Shown here: positions 8,290 to 16,598 of the stretch, in pieces
How positions within the stretch are numbered: the stretch's first letter is position 1
How the letters are laid out: every line of letters begins with the position of its first letter
NCBI GenBank assembly: GCA_022763905.1
Contig: JALERS010000010.1
Coordinates: 1-40,963 of the forward strand
Reading direction: 5' to 3'
DNA length: 40,963 bases
DNA from: Prevotellaceae bacterium
Lineage (GTDB): Bacteria; Bacteroidota; Bacteroidia; Bacteroidales; Bacteroidaceae
The notes under the pieces: model-generated
Databases searched by the model: none
The model's input: only the letters and a program-made list of their open reading frames with translations
What the model was told of the DNA's origin: nothing
Made by a program: the position numbers and the translations under genes

Positions 8290-10263
8290 TTATTGATGAT
8301 GCTTGCTCTTGGCTGCCATCATTTCATCAAACAATTTCAATACATCCCCTTTATACCATTCGGGCGATTGAGGCAACCAGGTGAAGCCATAGAATTTGTG
8401 TTCGATTTCGATCTCTTTCCTTATAGCCTCTTCGCTATAGCCGTGGTCTACCATATAGCGAATGACGGATACACGTACCAAACTCTCTTCAATGACACTC
8501 TGCCAAGTACCGTAACCTATGGAATTGAGTTGCTTGCGGTGTTGTTTCAATAGGGATTTCCCTATTTTCTTATAGCGTTTGGGAACAGAGATGTAGGAAT
8601 GGCAAAATTCATGTACCAGGATTTTGTCCTCTTCGCTGTCACGATTGTAGATGGGAGAACCATCTGGAGCTTCTGCATAGAGCATAACAGCAATCTTCTC
8701 AGGTTTCTTCCCAGGAAGAGCGCGCTCAATGCCGAAACTTCCAGCCCCGTTGTTGAGTCCTGGAATTATACTGAAATCGGCAGAATGACAGGTACCGAAG
8801 AAATTGTCTAGCCAGTCTAGGTCGATATAGTCTCCGATGTTGATACGGGCGGCATTCACTGCAGCTTGGTAGGTATCCGTATGACGGGCATAGAAGTCAT
8901 GGAACCGGCTTTGCTGGTAAAAGTCGGAGAGTAACGGCAGAAAAGCCTTGATAGCCTTGTTGGGCCAACGGTCGTAGGTCTTGTTGGCACCTTTGGGGAC
9001 GACAAAACCGTCAGATGTCCATTGGATGTGTAGTCCCATCCAGGGGATGGCATCATAAGAGATGCCATAGACAGGAAGTTGGCGCTTCATCCATATGACG
9101 GCTGGATGATTCTGGAAGGCACTGAAACAAGAGTCACAATCCCGTTGGTATCTAGGAGCCAGTGTATCGGCAAAGATGGAGTTGTCAGCCAGGCGTCCAA
9201 TCACTTCCATCAGTTCTACGTATTCAGAGGTACTTACAGAAGGATGTCGGGTCGTGAATTTGCCGATGAACCGCATGAGGCGACGTGTGTATTCCTTGTC
9301 GGATGCGGGCGATGTAAAGTCATCACAGATGAAATGCTGGTCGCCCGCTACCGTGAACGTGTCAATGTCAGCAGTATAATGCTGGGCTTCAGCCAATATC
9401 TTTTCAAAGCATAAGAAGGGTACCTGACTGTCCTGACGGCTGTGCATCAGCAGTAAAGGACGATTGTTCAAAAAGGGAAGGGCTTTGACAGGAGAGGAGG
9501 AAAGAGCCTTGGTGCCATACTTGTGTGCAATCAAGGTGTTGATGGACTCGTCTGGATGGTTGTCGGGAACCATGGGAAGCACTTGCTTGTGATGATAGAG
9601 GAGAAAGTCTTCAAAACTGGAATAGGCTGACAGGCAAATCAGAGCGTCGATATCCTCATTGTCGGAGATAGAACGGATGGCAACTCCTCCACCCATGGAT
9701 ACACCCATCAGTATGACGGGTATTCCCTGATAGCGGGATTGACGGTTGATGTAATCTGTAACCGCTTTGACATCCAACGTCTCCTCGTAACCTATACAGA
9801 TGCGGTCTCCGTCACTCTTGCCATGACCTCTGAGGTCGGGCATGATAGTGGCTATACCTGACTGATAGAATAAGGCGGCATGACCATAATAGGCAGTGAC
9901 GGAAGGATTCTCGATACCTGAAAGGCAGATGATAACTGCCCGAGGTTTGTCAGGACTGATTTCATAAGCAAAGATATTGTATCCATCCTGAGTCTTGAGA
10001 TGTAGCGAGTCGGGCGCAGGAAGACCGAAGTCACGCGCATCATATATCTTCTGGTAATGGACATGCTTGTCCAGTAATAGGGTGAGTACTTGGGAAGCTG
10101 ACTTCAGCCATGGTTGCTCCTCCTGACAGAAAACTTGCTGTTGGCCCCGTGCAGGTACTGAGGGGGATAGCATAATAGTCAGAACTGGTAGGAAAGCAAC
10201 TATCCGATGGTGTCTACAGGATAGCAGGGAGGAAAACAGTTGAAAGGAAAAAAATGAGTTCAT
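8290..10263 (-). CDS. Alpha/beta hydrolase fused to DUF4932-like metallopeptidase domain
   Basis: 657 residues with an N-terminal signal-like hydrophobic stretch (IVAFLPVLTIMLSPSVPARG). Residues about 85-335 are an alpha/beta hydrolase: MPDLRGHGKSDG, nucleophile elbow GVSMGGG (Ser189), HSRQDSQVPF (acid) and GDQHF (His). Residues about 350-657 match the DUF4932 pattern: HEFCHSY (551-557) is an HExxH zinc motif, and an IEES (about 591-594) downstream could supply the third ligand, as in gluzincins. The gene therefore encodes a predicted secreted serine hydrolase and a predicted zinc peptidase in one chain. It converges on the PorT-like gene with a 23-base gap. The fold of the C-terminal half is inferred from these motifs only. 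Confidence 0.82.
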   Translation of the reverse strand: MNSFFSFQLFSSLLSCRHHRIVAFLPVLTIMLSPSVPARGQQQVFCQEEQPWLKSASQVLTLLLDKHVHYQKIYDARDFGLPAPDSLHLKTQDGYNIFAYEISPDKPRAVIICLSGIENPSVTAYYGHAALFYQSGIATIMPDLRGHGKSDGDRICIGYEETLDVKAVTDYINRQSRYQGIPVILMGVSMGGGVAIRSISDNEDIDALICLSAYSSFEDFLLYHHKQVLPMVPDNHPDESINTLIAHKYGTKALSSSPVKALPFLNNRPLLLMHSRQDSQVPFLCFEKILAEAQHYTADIDTFTVAGDQHFICDDFTSPASDKEYTRRLMRFIGKFTTRHPSVSTSEYVELMEVIGRLADNSIFADTLAPRYQRDCDSCFSAFQNHPAVIWMKRQLPVYGISYDAIPWMGLHIQWTSDGFVVPKGANKTYDRWPNKAIKAFLPLLSDFYQQSRFHDFYARHTDTYQAAVNAARINIGDYIDLDWLDNFFGTCHSADFSIIPGLNNGAGSFGIERALPGKKPEKIAVMLYAEAPDGSPIYNRDSEEDKILVHEFCHSYISVPKRYKKIGKSLLKQHRKQLNSIGYGTWQSVIEESLVRVSVIRYMVDHGYSEEAIRKEIEIEHKFYGFTWLPQSPEWYKGDVLKLFDEMMAAKSKHHQ

Positions 10264-10341
10264 GGATTAAACAGAGGTAAATAATCAGAAATAGGAGGAG
10301 ATAATATAAGTTGATTGTATAGGTTCAGTAGAAGAGGAATT

Positions 10342-10707
10342 CTAGGACTGTTGGCTCAAGGATGCCAGATTGTCCAAAACTTGAGGATTGTTTTGGACGA
10401 TTTCTCCCAATACCGGGCAACTTGGATGGACAGGGCATTCAACGCAAGTGGAATAATGTCGGGAGTGTACGCAGAGGCGTATTTTGCATAGATTACTACA
10501 GTAATAGGTCTTGCAGCCTGCTATGCGGCATCCTGTACAGTTGATGTCTTCTGTCTTGATTTCAGGAGCATGGTTCCATTCTGCCCATTGGCGAGCTACT
10601 TTCTCTCGCAAAGTATCATCGTTGTTAATTGTGGCCAGACGGGCTTCGCATTGACTGCAGTCCAAGCCACAGCAGGCTATTAACAGATTGTTGGAAGTAT
10701 GAGGCAT
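10342..10707 (-). CDS. DUF3795 cysteine-rich protein
   Basis: 121 residues with a cysteine pattern typical of DUF3795: CCGLDCSQCEA near the start, CTGCRIAGCKTYYC in the middle, then CVECPVHPSCPVL. The many CxxC-type pairs suggest zinc or iron-sulfur binding; no enzymatic role is established for the family. There is no signal peptide, so it is probably cytosolic. It lies 78 bases upstream of the hydrolase-fusion gene in coding order and could be co-transcribed with it. Confidence 0.85.
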   Translation of the reverse strand: MPHTSNNLLIACCGLDCSQCEARLATINNDDTLREKVARQWAEWNHAPEIKTEDINCTGCRIAGCKTYYCSNLCKIRLCVHSRHYSTCVECPVHPSCPVLGEIVQNNPQVLDNLASLSQQS

Positions 10708-10851
10708 TGAGAAGAGATGGGTTTTAAGATGGAATTAGGGCGGAAAACAGAAAATCTGTGAGTGTTTACAGGAGAACAGATGGAAATCAACCACAGATAT
10801 TGCTGCTTTTTCCATATTGTCGTACCAGTTTGTAGGGACAGTGCTGGCGGC

Positions 10852-11175
10852 TCAGCCAATGGGTGATTGCCTGAAGCATTCCTGAACCTGATTGCAATCG
10901 GGATTCATGAGGGAGGAATGTTCTTCTTGGGAGCTACTGAGAAACTCTGGCAACAGGGACATGGAGACTTTATGTCTCTGTGATAGTAGGTAAGCATTTT
11001 CTTTGCTGACAATAGCAGTCACGGAACACCCGTTGGCTTTATCCTCGTAGTCTGTATGCTCCAAGGCTATCAGTAGGTTCATGTCGGTATTGAATCCTAC
11101 ATAGAGGTCTTCAACAATGATCTGGTCCTCATCAGAACTTATGATATGGGAACTTTTCCAAAGTTTGTGTACCAT
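10852..11175 (-). CDS. Small conserved-looking protein, apparently frameshifted
   Basis: 107 residues as it stands (MVHKLWKSSHIISSDEDQ). The N-terminal about 70 residues look well formed (VEDLYVGFNTDMNLLIALEH, ENAYLLSQRHKVSMSLLPEF). The last residues (CFRQSPIG) look like read-through into a wrong frame: in the -1 frame, AITHWLSRQHCPYKLVRQYG continues to a stop at 10787. One extra G in the AGG near 10870 would join the two, giving a protein of about 129 residues. Either the gene is disrupted or there is a base-calling error. Function is unknown. It lies downstream of tRNA-Pro on the same strand, separated by the tRNA terminator. Confidence 0.6.
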   Translation of the reverse strand: MVHKLWKSSHIISSDEDQIIVEDLYVGFNTDMNLLIALEHTDYEDKANGCSVTAIVSKENAYLLSQRHKVSMSLLPEFLSSSQEEHSSLMNPDCNQVQECFRQSPIG

Positions 11176-11275
11176 TGTTCTTTCAAGTGTAGACGCTTTG
11201 TAAAGGGGAGTAAAATATATGTCAGCCTACGTGTCCATCTCGTAAATGAGAGGGGGAAGTACCCTTAAAACAGAT

Positions 11276-11310
11276 ATCGGGGTATTTTGTTTCAGAGAAA
11301 CAACCCCGAT
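11276..11310 (-). terminator. Terminator after tRNA-Pro
   Basis: A minus-strand hairpin with a 7-bp outer stem (ATCGGGG / CCCCGAT) and an inner GTTTC/GAAAC stem, followed by ATCTGTTTT. It starts 5 bases past the tRNA 3' end. Confidence 0.7.
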
Positions 11311-11315
11311 AAAAG

Positions 11316-11388
11316 TCGGAAAGAGGCGACTCGAACGCCCGACCCCTACGTCCCGAACGTAGTGCGCTACCAACTGCGCTACTTTCCG
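11316..11388 (-). tRNA. tRNA-Pro (anticodon CGG)
   Basis: The minus strand folds as a cloverleaf: acceptor CGGAAAG / CTTTCCG with discriminator A, D-arm GCGCAGTTGGTAGCGC, anticodon arm CTACG-TTCGGGA-CGTAG with anticodon CGG, and T-arm GTTCGAGTC. No CCA is encoded. It decodes CCG proline codons. The listed ORF 11227-11409 is its shadow. Confidence 0.96.
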
Positions 11389-11397
11389 AAAACGATG

Positions 11398-11405
11398 CAA
11401 AGTTA
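11398..11405 (-). promoter_or_regulatory. -7 box of tRNA-Pro
   Basis: The minus strand reads TAACTTTG, a full TAnnTTTG match, 9 bases before the tRNA 5' end. That spacing fits a start a few bases upstream of the mature tRNA. Confidence 0.65.
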
Positions 11406-11520
11406 GCAAAAAAGAAGGAAATCAGCGATTTTGCCTTTATCTTTTTTGAGAGGTTGTAATAGGCTTATGTTTCCTGCATGGTTGGGACGGACAGCCAGGG
11501 CAGTAACGAAGAGGGGGGAA

Positions 11521-13692
11521 TCAATATGAAATGTTCAGTTTTTGGGCGTGATAACCACTGGGAGTCTGTATTCTGACAATATAGGTACCTTTCTGAAACG
11601 GAGAGATTTCCAATGAGTTTTGACAGGTAGAGGCGATGCAACGACCATTCACGTCAAACAGAGAAATCTGCATGGCAGTACCGCTGTAAGAAAGGATGCG
11701 GTCAGTGAGAGTCAGTCCGGGAATGTGCATCTGTGTCTTCTGAATGGCAGAAGGAGAGCCTGTATAGGTCATAGTGTAGCATGCAACGCCATTTCCTGGT
11801 ACATATAGATAGATGGATGCAGTATCAGCACTGGCATTGACAGTGCAGGTGGCAAGGGCTTCGTTGTGCGTGTTATTGATGTTCCCAAAACCGTTTTGGG
11901 GTATCTTCCATAGAGGCAAGGCTGATGAGAGAAGGGAAGGATGGCTGATAGAGGCTATGCAGAAGCGATATCCAGTGGAAGATGTATAGTCATCGGAAGG
12001 ATAGACTATGAAATGTTTCCCCTTGAGGGAGAATGTACAACAACCATTAGTCTTCATGCCCTCTTCACTCGGAAGAGCCTCGGTGCTCAGTGTACTGGCT
12101 ATGGCTCCGGTTTTGAAATTGTAAAGGGTGGGATAGATATTACTGCCGTTGACCAGCACTAAGGTATCATTAATAGGCAAGAGACGGGTATTCAGTCCGA
12201 AACTGGTAGCACTGGTCGGACAATAGGATTGGGCAGTTATGGATGTTTCATCTGTTAATGTCCCGCCTAGAAAGGTAAATCTGTAGATAGTACCTTTGCT
12301 GTTGACGGGTACCCATACATCAAAGTCTCCTTTTTCTACATCCCCGCTGATATGACAACAGTCAGTTCTGACGACGGAGGCAGTTTTGATGGAGGCACGC
12401 TGAACGGCTTGGCCTGTGATAGGGTCTATCTGGTGGATGATTAATGGTGCCGTGGAAAGGGAGATGGTATAGTTGTATGTGAGCAGATGTCCAGCATCGT
12501 CGACAGTGATGTCATTGCAGGGATATGTCTTGACATTGATGGAAGGGTCAAGGGTAAGTGTTCCCAGATAGTCACCGGAAGATGCCTCGTAGCGGTAGAG
12601 GAAACTAGGTGATGACATTGTATTGGATTGGCGTTCGGCAGAATAGAGGATGCCTTCGGGGGTGAGACAAAGACCTCTGTTGTAAGTGGCATCGCCTATA
12701 TGGAAATTGTAGTGAGGATCATTGACAGACCTTATCCATTTACATTCCAAATGGGTATCTGCTGTAGATGTATAGGTGACAGTATCTGTCCATGTCAAGG
12801 GAATCTGTACATCTGCATATAGAGGATAGTGGTCGGATATCCAACGGATACCATATTCTTCACTATTATCTACCCGATAGGTCTTGAAGATAAGATTGCG
12901 TCCATAGATATGGTCAAGTGTCTTCAGGTTGTTTTCACGGAATCCGTTATAGGTAACTTTCAGCGGTCCGTCGCTTTCCGGAGCTGTAACGGCAGCATCG
13001 TGCATACAGGATAGTAGTGTATCTAGACGGGAATCTCCATATTGCAGATTGAGGTCACCACAGAGAATGACAGGGTCGTTGATGCCGGTTTCTTTCATGA
13101 TGCTGGTGACAATCATGTCAGAACATTTCTGTTTGCCAATATCGCCCGAAGGGAAAAAGTGGGTGTTGTATACCCAAAATGTCTTGCCTTTTCCTTCGCC
13201 GTTAGCTACAAGGGATTTGAACTGGGCAAGGATAGTAATCTTAGGAGTTCCAGCGTCCCAGGAATAGGAGGATACATAGGGTGTTTCGCTAAACCAGAAA
13301 TACTTCCATTGCAGGCATTCAAACTTGTCCTTACGATACATGATAAGGTCACGCTGGCCTCCATTGGATTCTATGCCGTCCTTGGGATATAGTACCTGCG
13401 CATATGAAGGCAATTGTTCGGCTAGCCAAGAGCATTGCTTCTTGCGGGCTTCCTGAACGCAGATGATATCAGGAGCATCCGCTTTGATCATCTTGACAAC
13501 CGCATCGCGGCGGTCCAACCAACTATAGCCAACTGTCTCGGATTCATTGAATACGTCCCAACCTTGTAGGATGTTGAACTGCATAACCCTGAAATTGAGA
13601 GTTCTGCTGTCATCATCTATCTTCGGGGATTGGCCATACGAAGGTAGATACAGAAATGAGAGAAAACTGATGAGAGTATAGAAATACTTCAT
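11521..13692 (-). CDS. Secreted endonuclease/exonuclease/phosphatase-fold protein with T9SS-like tail
   Basis: 723 residues with a signal peptide (YFYTLISFLSFLYLPSYGQ). Residues about 30-300 carry the endonuclease/exonuclease/phosphatase blocks: RVMQFNILQGW, DIICVQEARKKQ, NTHFFPSGDIGKQK, CGDLNLQYGDSRLDTL, LDHIYGRN and ISDHYPLYADV. The metal-binding and catalytic Asn, Glu, Asp and His positions all look present. Residues about 330-640 form a propeller-like region (GLCLTPEGILYSAERQ, CNDITVDDAGHLLTYN). The last about 60 residues (ISLFDVNGRCIAS, FQKGTYIVRI) resemble a type A T9SS sorting domain. It is predicted to be secreted or surface-anchored; nucleic acids or phosphorylated lipids/sugars are possible substrates. 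Confidence 0.85.
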   Translation of the reverse strand: MKYFYTLISFLSFLYLPSYGQSPKIDDDSRTLNFRVMQFNILQGWDVFNESETVGYSWLDRRDAVVKMIKADAPDIICVQEARKKQCSWLAEQLPSYAQVLYPKDGIESNGGQRDLIMYRKDKFECLQWKYFWFSETPYVSSYSWDAGTPKITILAQFKSLVANGEGKGKTFWVYNTHFFPSGDIGKQKCSDMIVTSIMKETGINDPVILCGDLNLQYGDSRLDTLLSCMHDAAVTAPESDGPLKVTYNGFRENNLKTLDHIYGRNLIFKTYRVDNSEEYGIRWISDHYPLYADVQIPLTWTDTVTYTSTADTHLECKWIRSVNDPHYNFHIGDATYNRGLCLTPEGILYSAERQSNTMSSPSFLYRYEASSGDYLGTLTLDPSINVKTYPCNDITVDDAGHLLTYNYTISLSTAPLIIHQIDPITGQAVQRASIKTASVVRTDCCHISGDVEKGDFDVWVPVNSKGTIYRFTFLGGTLTDETSITAQSYCPTSATSFGLNTRLLPINDTLVLVNGSNIYPTLYNFKTGAIASTLSTEALPSEEGMKTNGCCTFSLKGKHFIVYPSDDYTSSTGYRFCIASISHPSLLSSALPLWKIPQNGFGNINNTHNEALATCTVNASADTASIYLYVPGNGVACYTMTYTGSPSAIQKTQMHIPGLTLTDRILSYSGTAMQISLFDVNGRCIASTCQNSLEISPFQKGTYIVRIQTPSGYHAQKLNISY

Positions 13693-13856
13693 AAAAATGA
13701 TTCTTTATGGTTGAATATAGGTAAATGGAGAAAGGAGGAGAATCAATACAAAACCGTCTCTTAACATCAGAGCCTCCCATGCAAAGGCAATTATGCCATT
13801 GCTGAAAGTGCAGCCAATGAAAAGGGACGGATTCCTAGTGGTGGTTGTGTATACTT

Positions 13857-14018
13857 TTAGTCTTCAGGTGAGAATTCGTCTTTGCCTACTTGGCAGAGAG
13901 GACAAACCCAGTCAGCAGGAAGGTCTTCAAAAGGAGTACCTGGCTGGATGCCGTTGTCGGGGTCACCTACTGCGGGATCGTATTCATATCCACATACATC
14001 ACAAATGTACTTTTTCAT
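13857..14018 (-). CDS. Rubredoxin
   Basis: 53 residues, too short for the ORF track. Cys6/Cys9 ([10 protein letters not shown]) and Cys39/Cys42 ([14 protein letters not shown]) are the two iron-binding CxxC knuckles, with the family's usual length. It is a cytosolic one-electron carrier that probably supports oxygen or peroxide detoxification in an anaerobe. It lies 35 bases downstream of the 14054-14683 lipoprotein gene on the same strand and may share its promoter. The ORF listed at 13793-14020 on the plus strand is its shadow. Confidence 0.96.
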   Translation of the reverse strand: MKKYICDVCGYEYDPAVGDPDNGIQPGTPFEDLPADWVCPLCQVGKDEFSPED

Positions 14019-14053
14019 AATGATTGTTTATTAGGGTTGTTGAATAGGGAAGT

Positions 14054-14683
14054 TTATCGGTCAAAACTGACTTTGTTGTTTTGGGGGTCTACTAGGCAGC
14101 GAACGGCGGCAAAAGCTTCCTGTCCGTTAGAGTCTTTTTGGAAAAACGAGAGGAAAAAGGATGTGGTGACCTTGCCGATTTCCTCAGTGTCATTGAATGC
14201 TTCGTCTCCGGCGGGTACTGATTCACTGATGGTGTAGTCATAAATGGCTTTGAATTTTCCGCCTTCAGGAATGAGTTTTTTGGCCTGATTAATCTGGTCA
14301 AGAACTTTGTCGGCATCAAAGTGGGTAATGTCAATGCCCTTCACGTTTTTGTAGATGGGAGCCTCGAAGGTGTGAGGAAGATGTTCCATAGGAAGAGCCT
14401 GACAGTTGCCGGTAAGGAGTATCTTGAGAGAATAGGCCATGTCTTTATCGCTGACTACCTTGATAGTGAGGGTTTCCAAACGATTGCCATGTTCCTGTGA
14501 ACATTCGAATTTCATGTAATAGACTTTCTCAGTAGCAGGGTCTACTGATTTGAGAATGAGTTTGACCGCTTCTGCATAACCTTCTTTTGTGTCAGCGTCA
14601 TACGCTGTACCACCGGCATGGCATGACCACATGGCAATGAGAGCTATGGCCAATGCAAGCATTGAAATGATTCTTGTTTTCAT
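14054..14683 (-). CDS. Putative lipoprotein of unknown function
   Basis: 209 residues with a signal peptide (MLALAIALIAMWSCHAGG) whose Cys21 follows a Bacteroidetes-tolerated lipobox. The mature part is soluble and mixed alpha/beta (KVYYMKFECSQEHGNRLETLTIKV, GKFKAIYDYTISESVPAG). No catalytic or binding motif is recognised. It is followed by the rubredoxin gene and preceded by a -7 box, so it is likely the first gene of a two-gene unit. Confidence 0.75.
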   Translation of the reverse strand: MKTRIISMLALAIALIAMWSCHAGGTAYDADTKEGYAEAVKLILKSVDPATEKVYYMKFECSQEHGNRLETLTIKVVSDKDMAYSLKILLTGNCQALPMEHLPHTFEAPIYKNVKGIDITHFDADKVLDQINQAKKLIPEGGKFKAIYDYTISESVPAGDEAFNDTEEIGKVTTSFFLSFFQKDSNGQEAFAAVRCLVDPQNNKVSFDR

Positions 14684-14712
14684 GGCATCAATGTTTATAT
14701 CGGGTTACGGCG

Positions 14713-14720
14713 CAAAGATA
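14713..14720 (-). promoter_or_regulatory. -7 box of the lipoprotein-rubredoxin unit
   Basis: The minus strand reads TATCTTTG, a TAnnTTTG match, 29 bases before the ATG at 14683. The -33 position is only T-rich. Confidence 0.5.
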
Positions 14721-14779
14721 GCAAAATGTTGTGGAAATGGAAGACACGAGGGAGGGTAACTGCTTTTTTTTTCAAAATA

Positions 14780-14811
14780 TTTGTATCACCATGGGCTTTC
14801 TATTACCTTTG
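14780..14811 (+). promoter_or_regulatory. Promoter of xseA-xseB
   Basis: TTTG (14780-14783), 20-nt spacer, then TACCTTTG (14804-14811): a full match to the Bacteroidetes -33/-7 consensus. The last base is only 7 bases before the first ATG, so the transcript should be leaderless or nearly so. Confidence 0.75.
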
Positions 14812-14818
14812 CAGGGTA

Positions 14819-16141
14819 ATGATGAATGATATTTATTCCCTTTACCAAATCAATGGATTTGTACGTCAGGTAGTCGAGGAACGTATGAATGAGCTCTTCC
14901 GGGTACAGGCCGAGATAAGTGAAATTAGAATTTCGCAAAAGGGAGCTTGCTTTCTGGAACTAGTAGATAGGGAGTCGGAAGGAGAGGGAAAGATTTGTGC
15001 CAAGGCACGTGCTGTTATCATGCGTCAAGTATTTCCGTTGATTCGGATGCAATTTGAACAGACTACAGGTCAACCGTTGGCTGCTGGCATCAAGGTGTTG
15101 ATGGAGGTGACTGTTTCATTTGATGAATGCTATGGTTATTCGCTGGTGATACATGATATTGACCCTGCCTATACAATGGGTGAGATGGCCTTGCATCGCA
15201 AAAGAATTCTGGAACGTCTTGAAAAGGAAGGCGTGCTGGATATGAACCGTTCTCTGGAAATTCCTGTCTTAATACAGCGGATAGCAATTGTCTCTTCTCC
15301 TACAGCTGCCGGTTATGAGGATTTTTGTCGTCAGTTGGAAGAAAACGAATGGGGATTCAGATTTGATTATCGCTTGTTTCCTGCTACGATGCAGGGAGAG
15401 GAAACAGAAAAGAGTGTGATTGCTGCTTTGGATAGCATAGCCTCCCAAATGGAGGAATGGGATGTGGTAGTCATTATTCGCGGCGGAGGAGCAGTGAGTG
15501 ACTTGAACAGTTTTGATTCTTATGCACTAGCTAACAATTGTGCCCAGTTCCCTCTTCCTGTATTTACGGGAATTGGACATGAACGTGATAGCTCTGTGTT
15601 GGATGAAGTGGCAGCCTTGCATTTTAAGACACCTACTGCAGTGGCAGCTTTCCTGATAGATCATATGCGACAGCAGGCTGACAGAATACAATATCTGTAT
15701 GATAGTCTTCAAGAGGCAGCCCTTCGGAAGATGGAAGAAAAAAGAGACCGACTCAAACGACTCTCACGTGCATTGGAAACCATAGGTCCTTCTTTCCTTC
15801 CTCAACGTAATGCCCTACTACAGCGGTTGTCGGAGAGCATCTTTACTGCTGCCAAACACAGGACGGACTTGGAACAACTGAAGATGGATAACCGCAGTCA
15901 CTATCTTCAACAATGCGTAGAAAAGGTCTTGAATAATAGAAAGCAGCAACTGGAACTCTTGTCAGTGGCTATTGACAAAAACAATCCCCTACGTATCCTT
16001 CAACTGGGGTATAGCCTTACCAGATGCAACGGACATCTGCTTACTGACATTGAAGGCATTCAGCCGGGAGATGTATTGGAGACCCAATTGTTTAAGGGAA
16101 GACTGAAAAGTAGGGTAGAAGATGTGGATGCCAGTTCTTGA
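14819..16141 (+). CDS. xseA: Exodeoxyribonuclease VII large subunit
   Basis: About 440 residues. The start (ATGATG at 14819/14822) is set by the alignment of NDIYSLYQINGFVRQ with the usual XseA N-terminus and by the promoter overlapping the longer ORF. The N-terminal OB-fold (FRVQAEISEIRI, GACFLELVDR) is followed by the catalytic domain: IAIVSSPTAAGYEDF, VVVIIRGGGAVSDLNSFD and FTGIGHERDSSVLDEVA. A long coiled-coil region with C-terminal GYSLTRCNG follows. With XseB it forms the nuclease that trims single-stranded DNA in repair. The xseB gene is 81 bases downstream. Confidence 0.96.
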   Translation: MMNDIYSLYQINGFVRQVVEERMNELFRVQAEISEIRISQKGACFLELVDRESEGEGKICAKARAVIMRQVFPLIRMQFEQTTGQPLAAGIKVLMEVTVSFDECYGYSLVIHDIDPAYTMGEMALHRKRILERLEKEGVLDMNRSLEIPVLIQRIAIVSSPTAAGYEDFCRQLEENEWGFRFDYRLFPATMQGEETEKSVIAALDSIASQMEEWDVVVIIRGGGAVSDLNSFDSYALANNCAQFPLPVFTGIGHERDSSVLDEVAALHFKTPTAVAAFLIDHMRQQADRIQYLYDSLQEAALRKMEEKRDRLKRLSRALETIGPSFLPQRNALLQRLSESIFTAAKHRTDLEQLKMDNRSHYLQQCVEKVLNNRKQQLELLSVAIDKNNPLRILQLGYSLTRCNGHLLTDIEGIQPGDVLETQLFKGRLKSRVEDVDASS

Positions 16142-16222
16142 ATCAGTTTGTTATACCATAATTATATATATACATTATTATTATATAGATATCATCATTG
16201 ATCAACCGACAAGATACCGAAT

Positions 16223-16420
16223 ATGAAAAAAGAATTCTGCTATGAAGAGGCTGTGGAACGGCTCGAGAAAATAGTGGCTGAAATGGAAGACTCCCATCAG
16301 GATATTGATCACCTCATAGATCGACTGAAGGAAGCCAAGGGGCTTATTAAGCAGTGCAAGGAGAAACTGTACAAGATAGACAAGGCTATCAAGGAACTGG
16401 AAGAAGAGGATGAAGAATAA
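16223..16420 (+). CDS. xseB: Exodeoxyribonuclease VII small subunit
   Basis: 65 residues of strongly helical, charged sequence (YEEAVERLEKIVAEMEDSH, LIDRLKEAKGLIKQCKEKL), the normal length and pattern for XseB. It binds the XseA coiled-coil region in the cytosol. It follows xseA and ends at a terminator hairpin. Confidence 0.94.
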   Translation: MKKEFCYEEAVERLEKIVAEMEDSHQDIDHLIDRLKEAKGLIKQCKEKLYKIDKAIKELEEEDEE

Positions 16421-16522
16421 TGCAGGAAGAGAGGGATTCCTGTCTTGGCAGTATGAGGTAACGATTCCTCTAAGCCTCTTCCGATGAACAGACGTTAGTC
16501 TGCTTCCTTGGCAGATAGAATA

Positions 16523-16578
16523 ATTCAGGCACGGAATAACAGAAGTACAACAGACTTCTGTTTGTTCCGTGCCTGAAT
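16523..16578. terminator. Bidirectional terminator hairpin
   Basis: A 14-bp stem (ATTCAGGCACGGAA / TTCCGTGCCTGAAT) encloses a second stem (AACAGAAG / CTTCTGTT). It lies between the converging xseB and FAD oxidoreductase genes and can serve both. Confidence 0.75.
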
Positions 16579-16598
16579 GTGTTTATCAATAACAAGGA

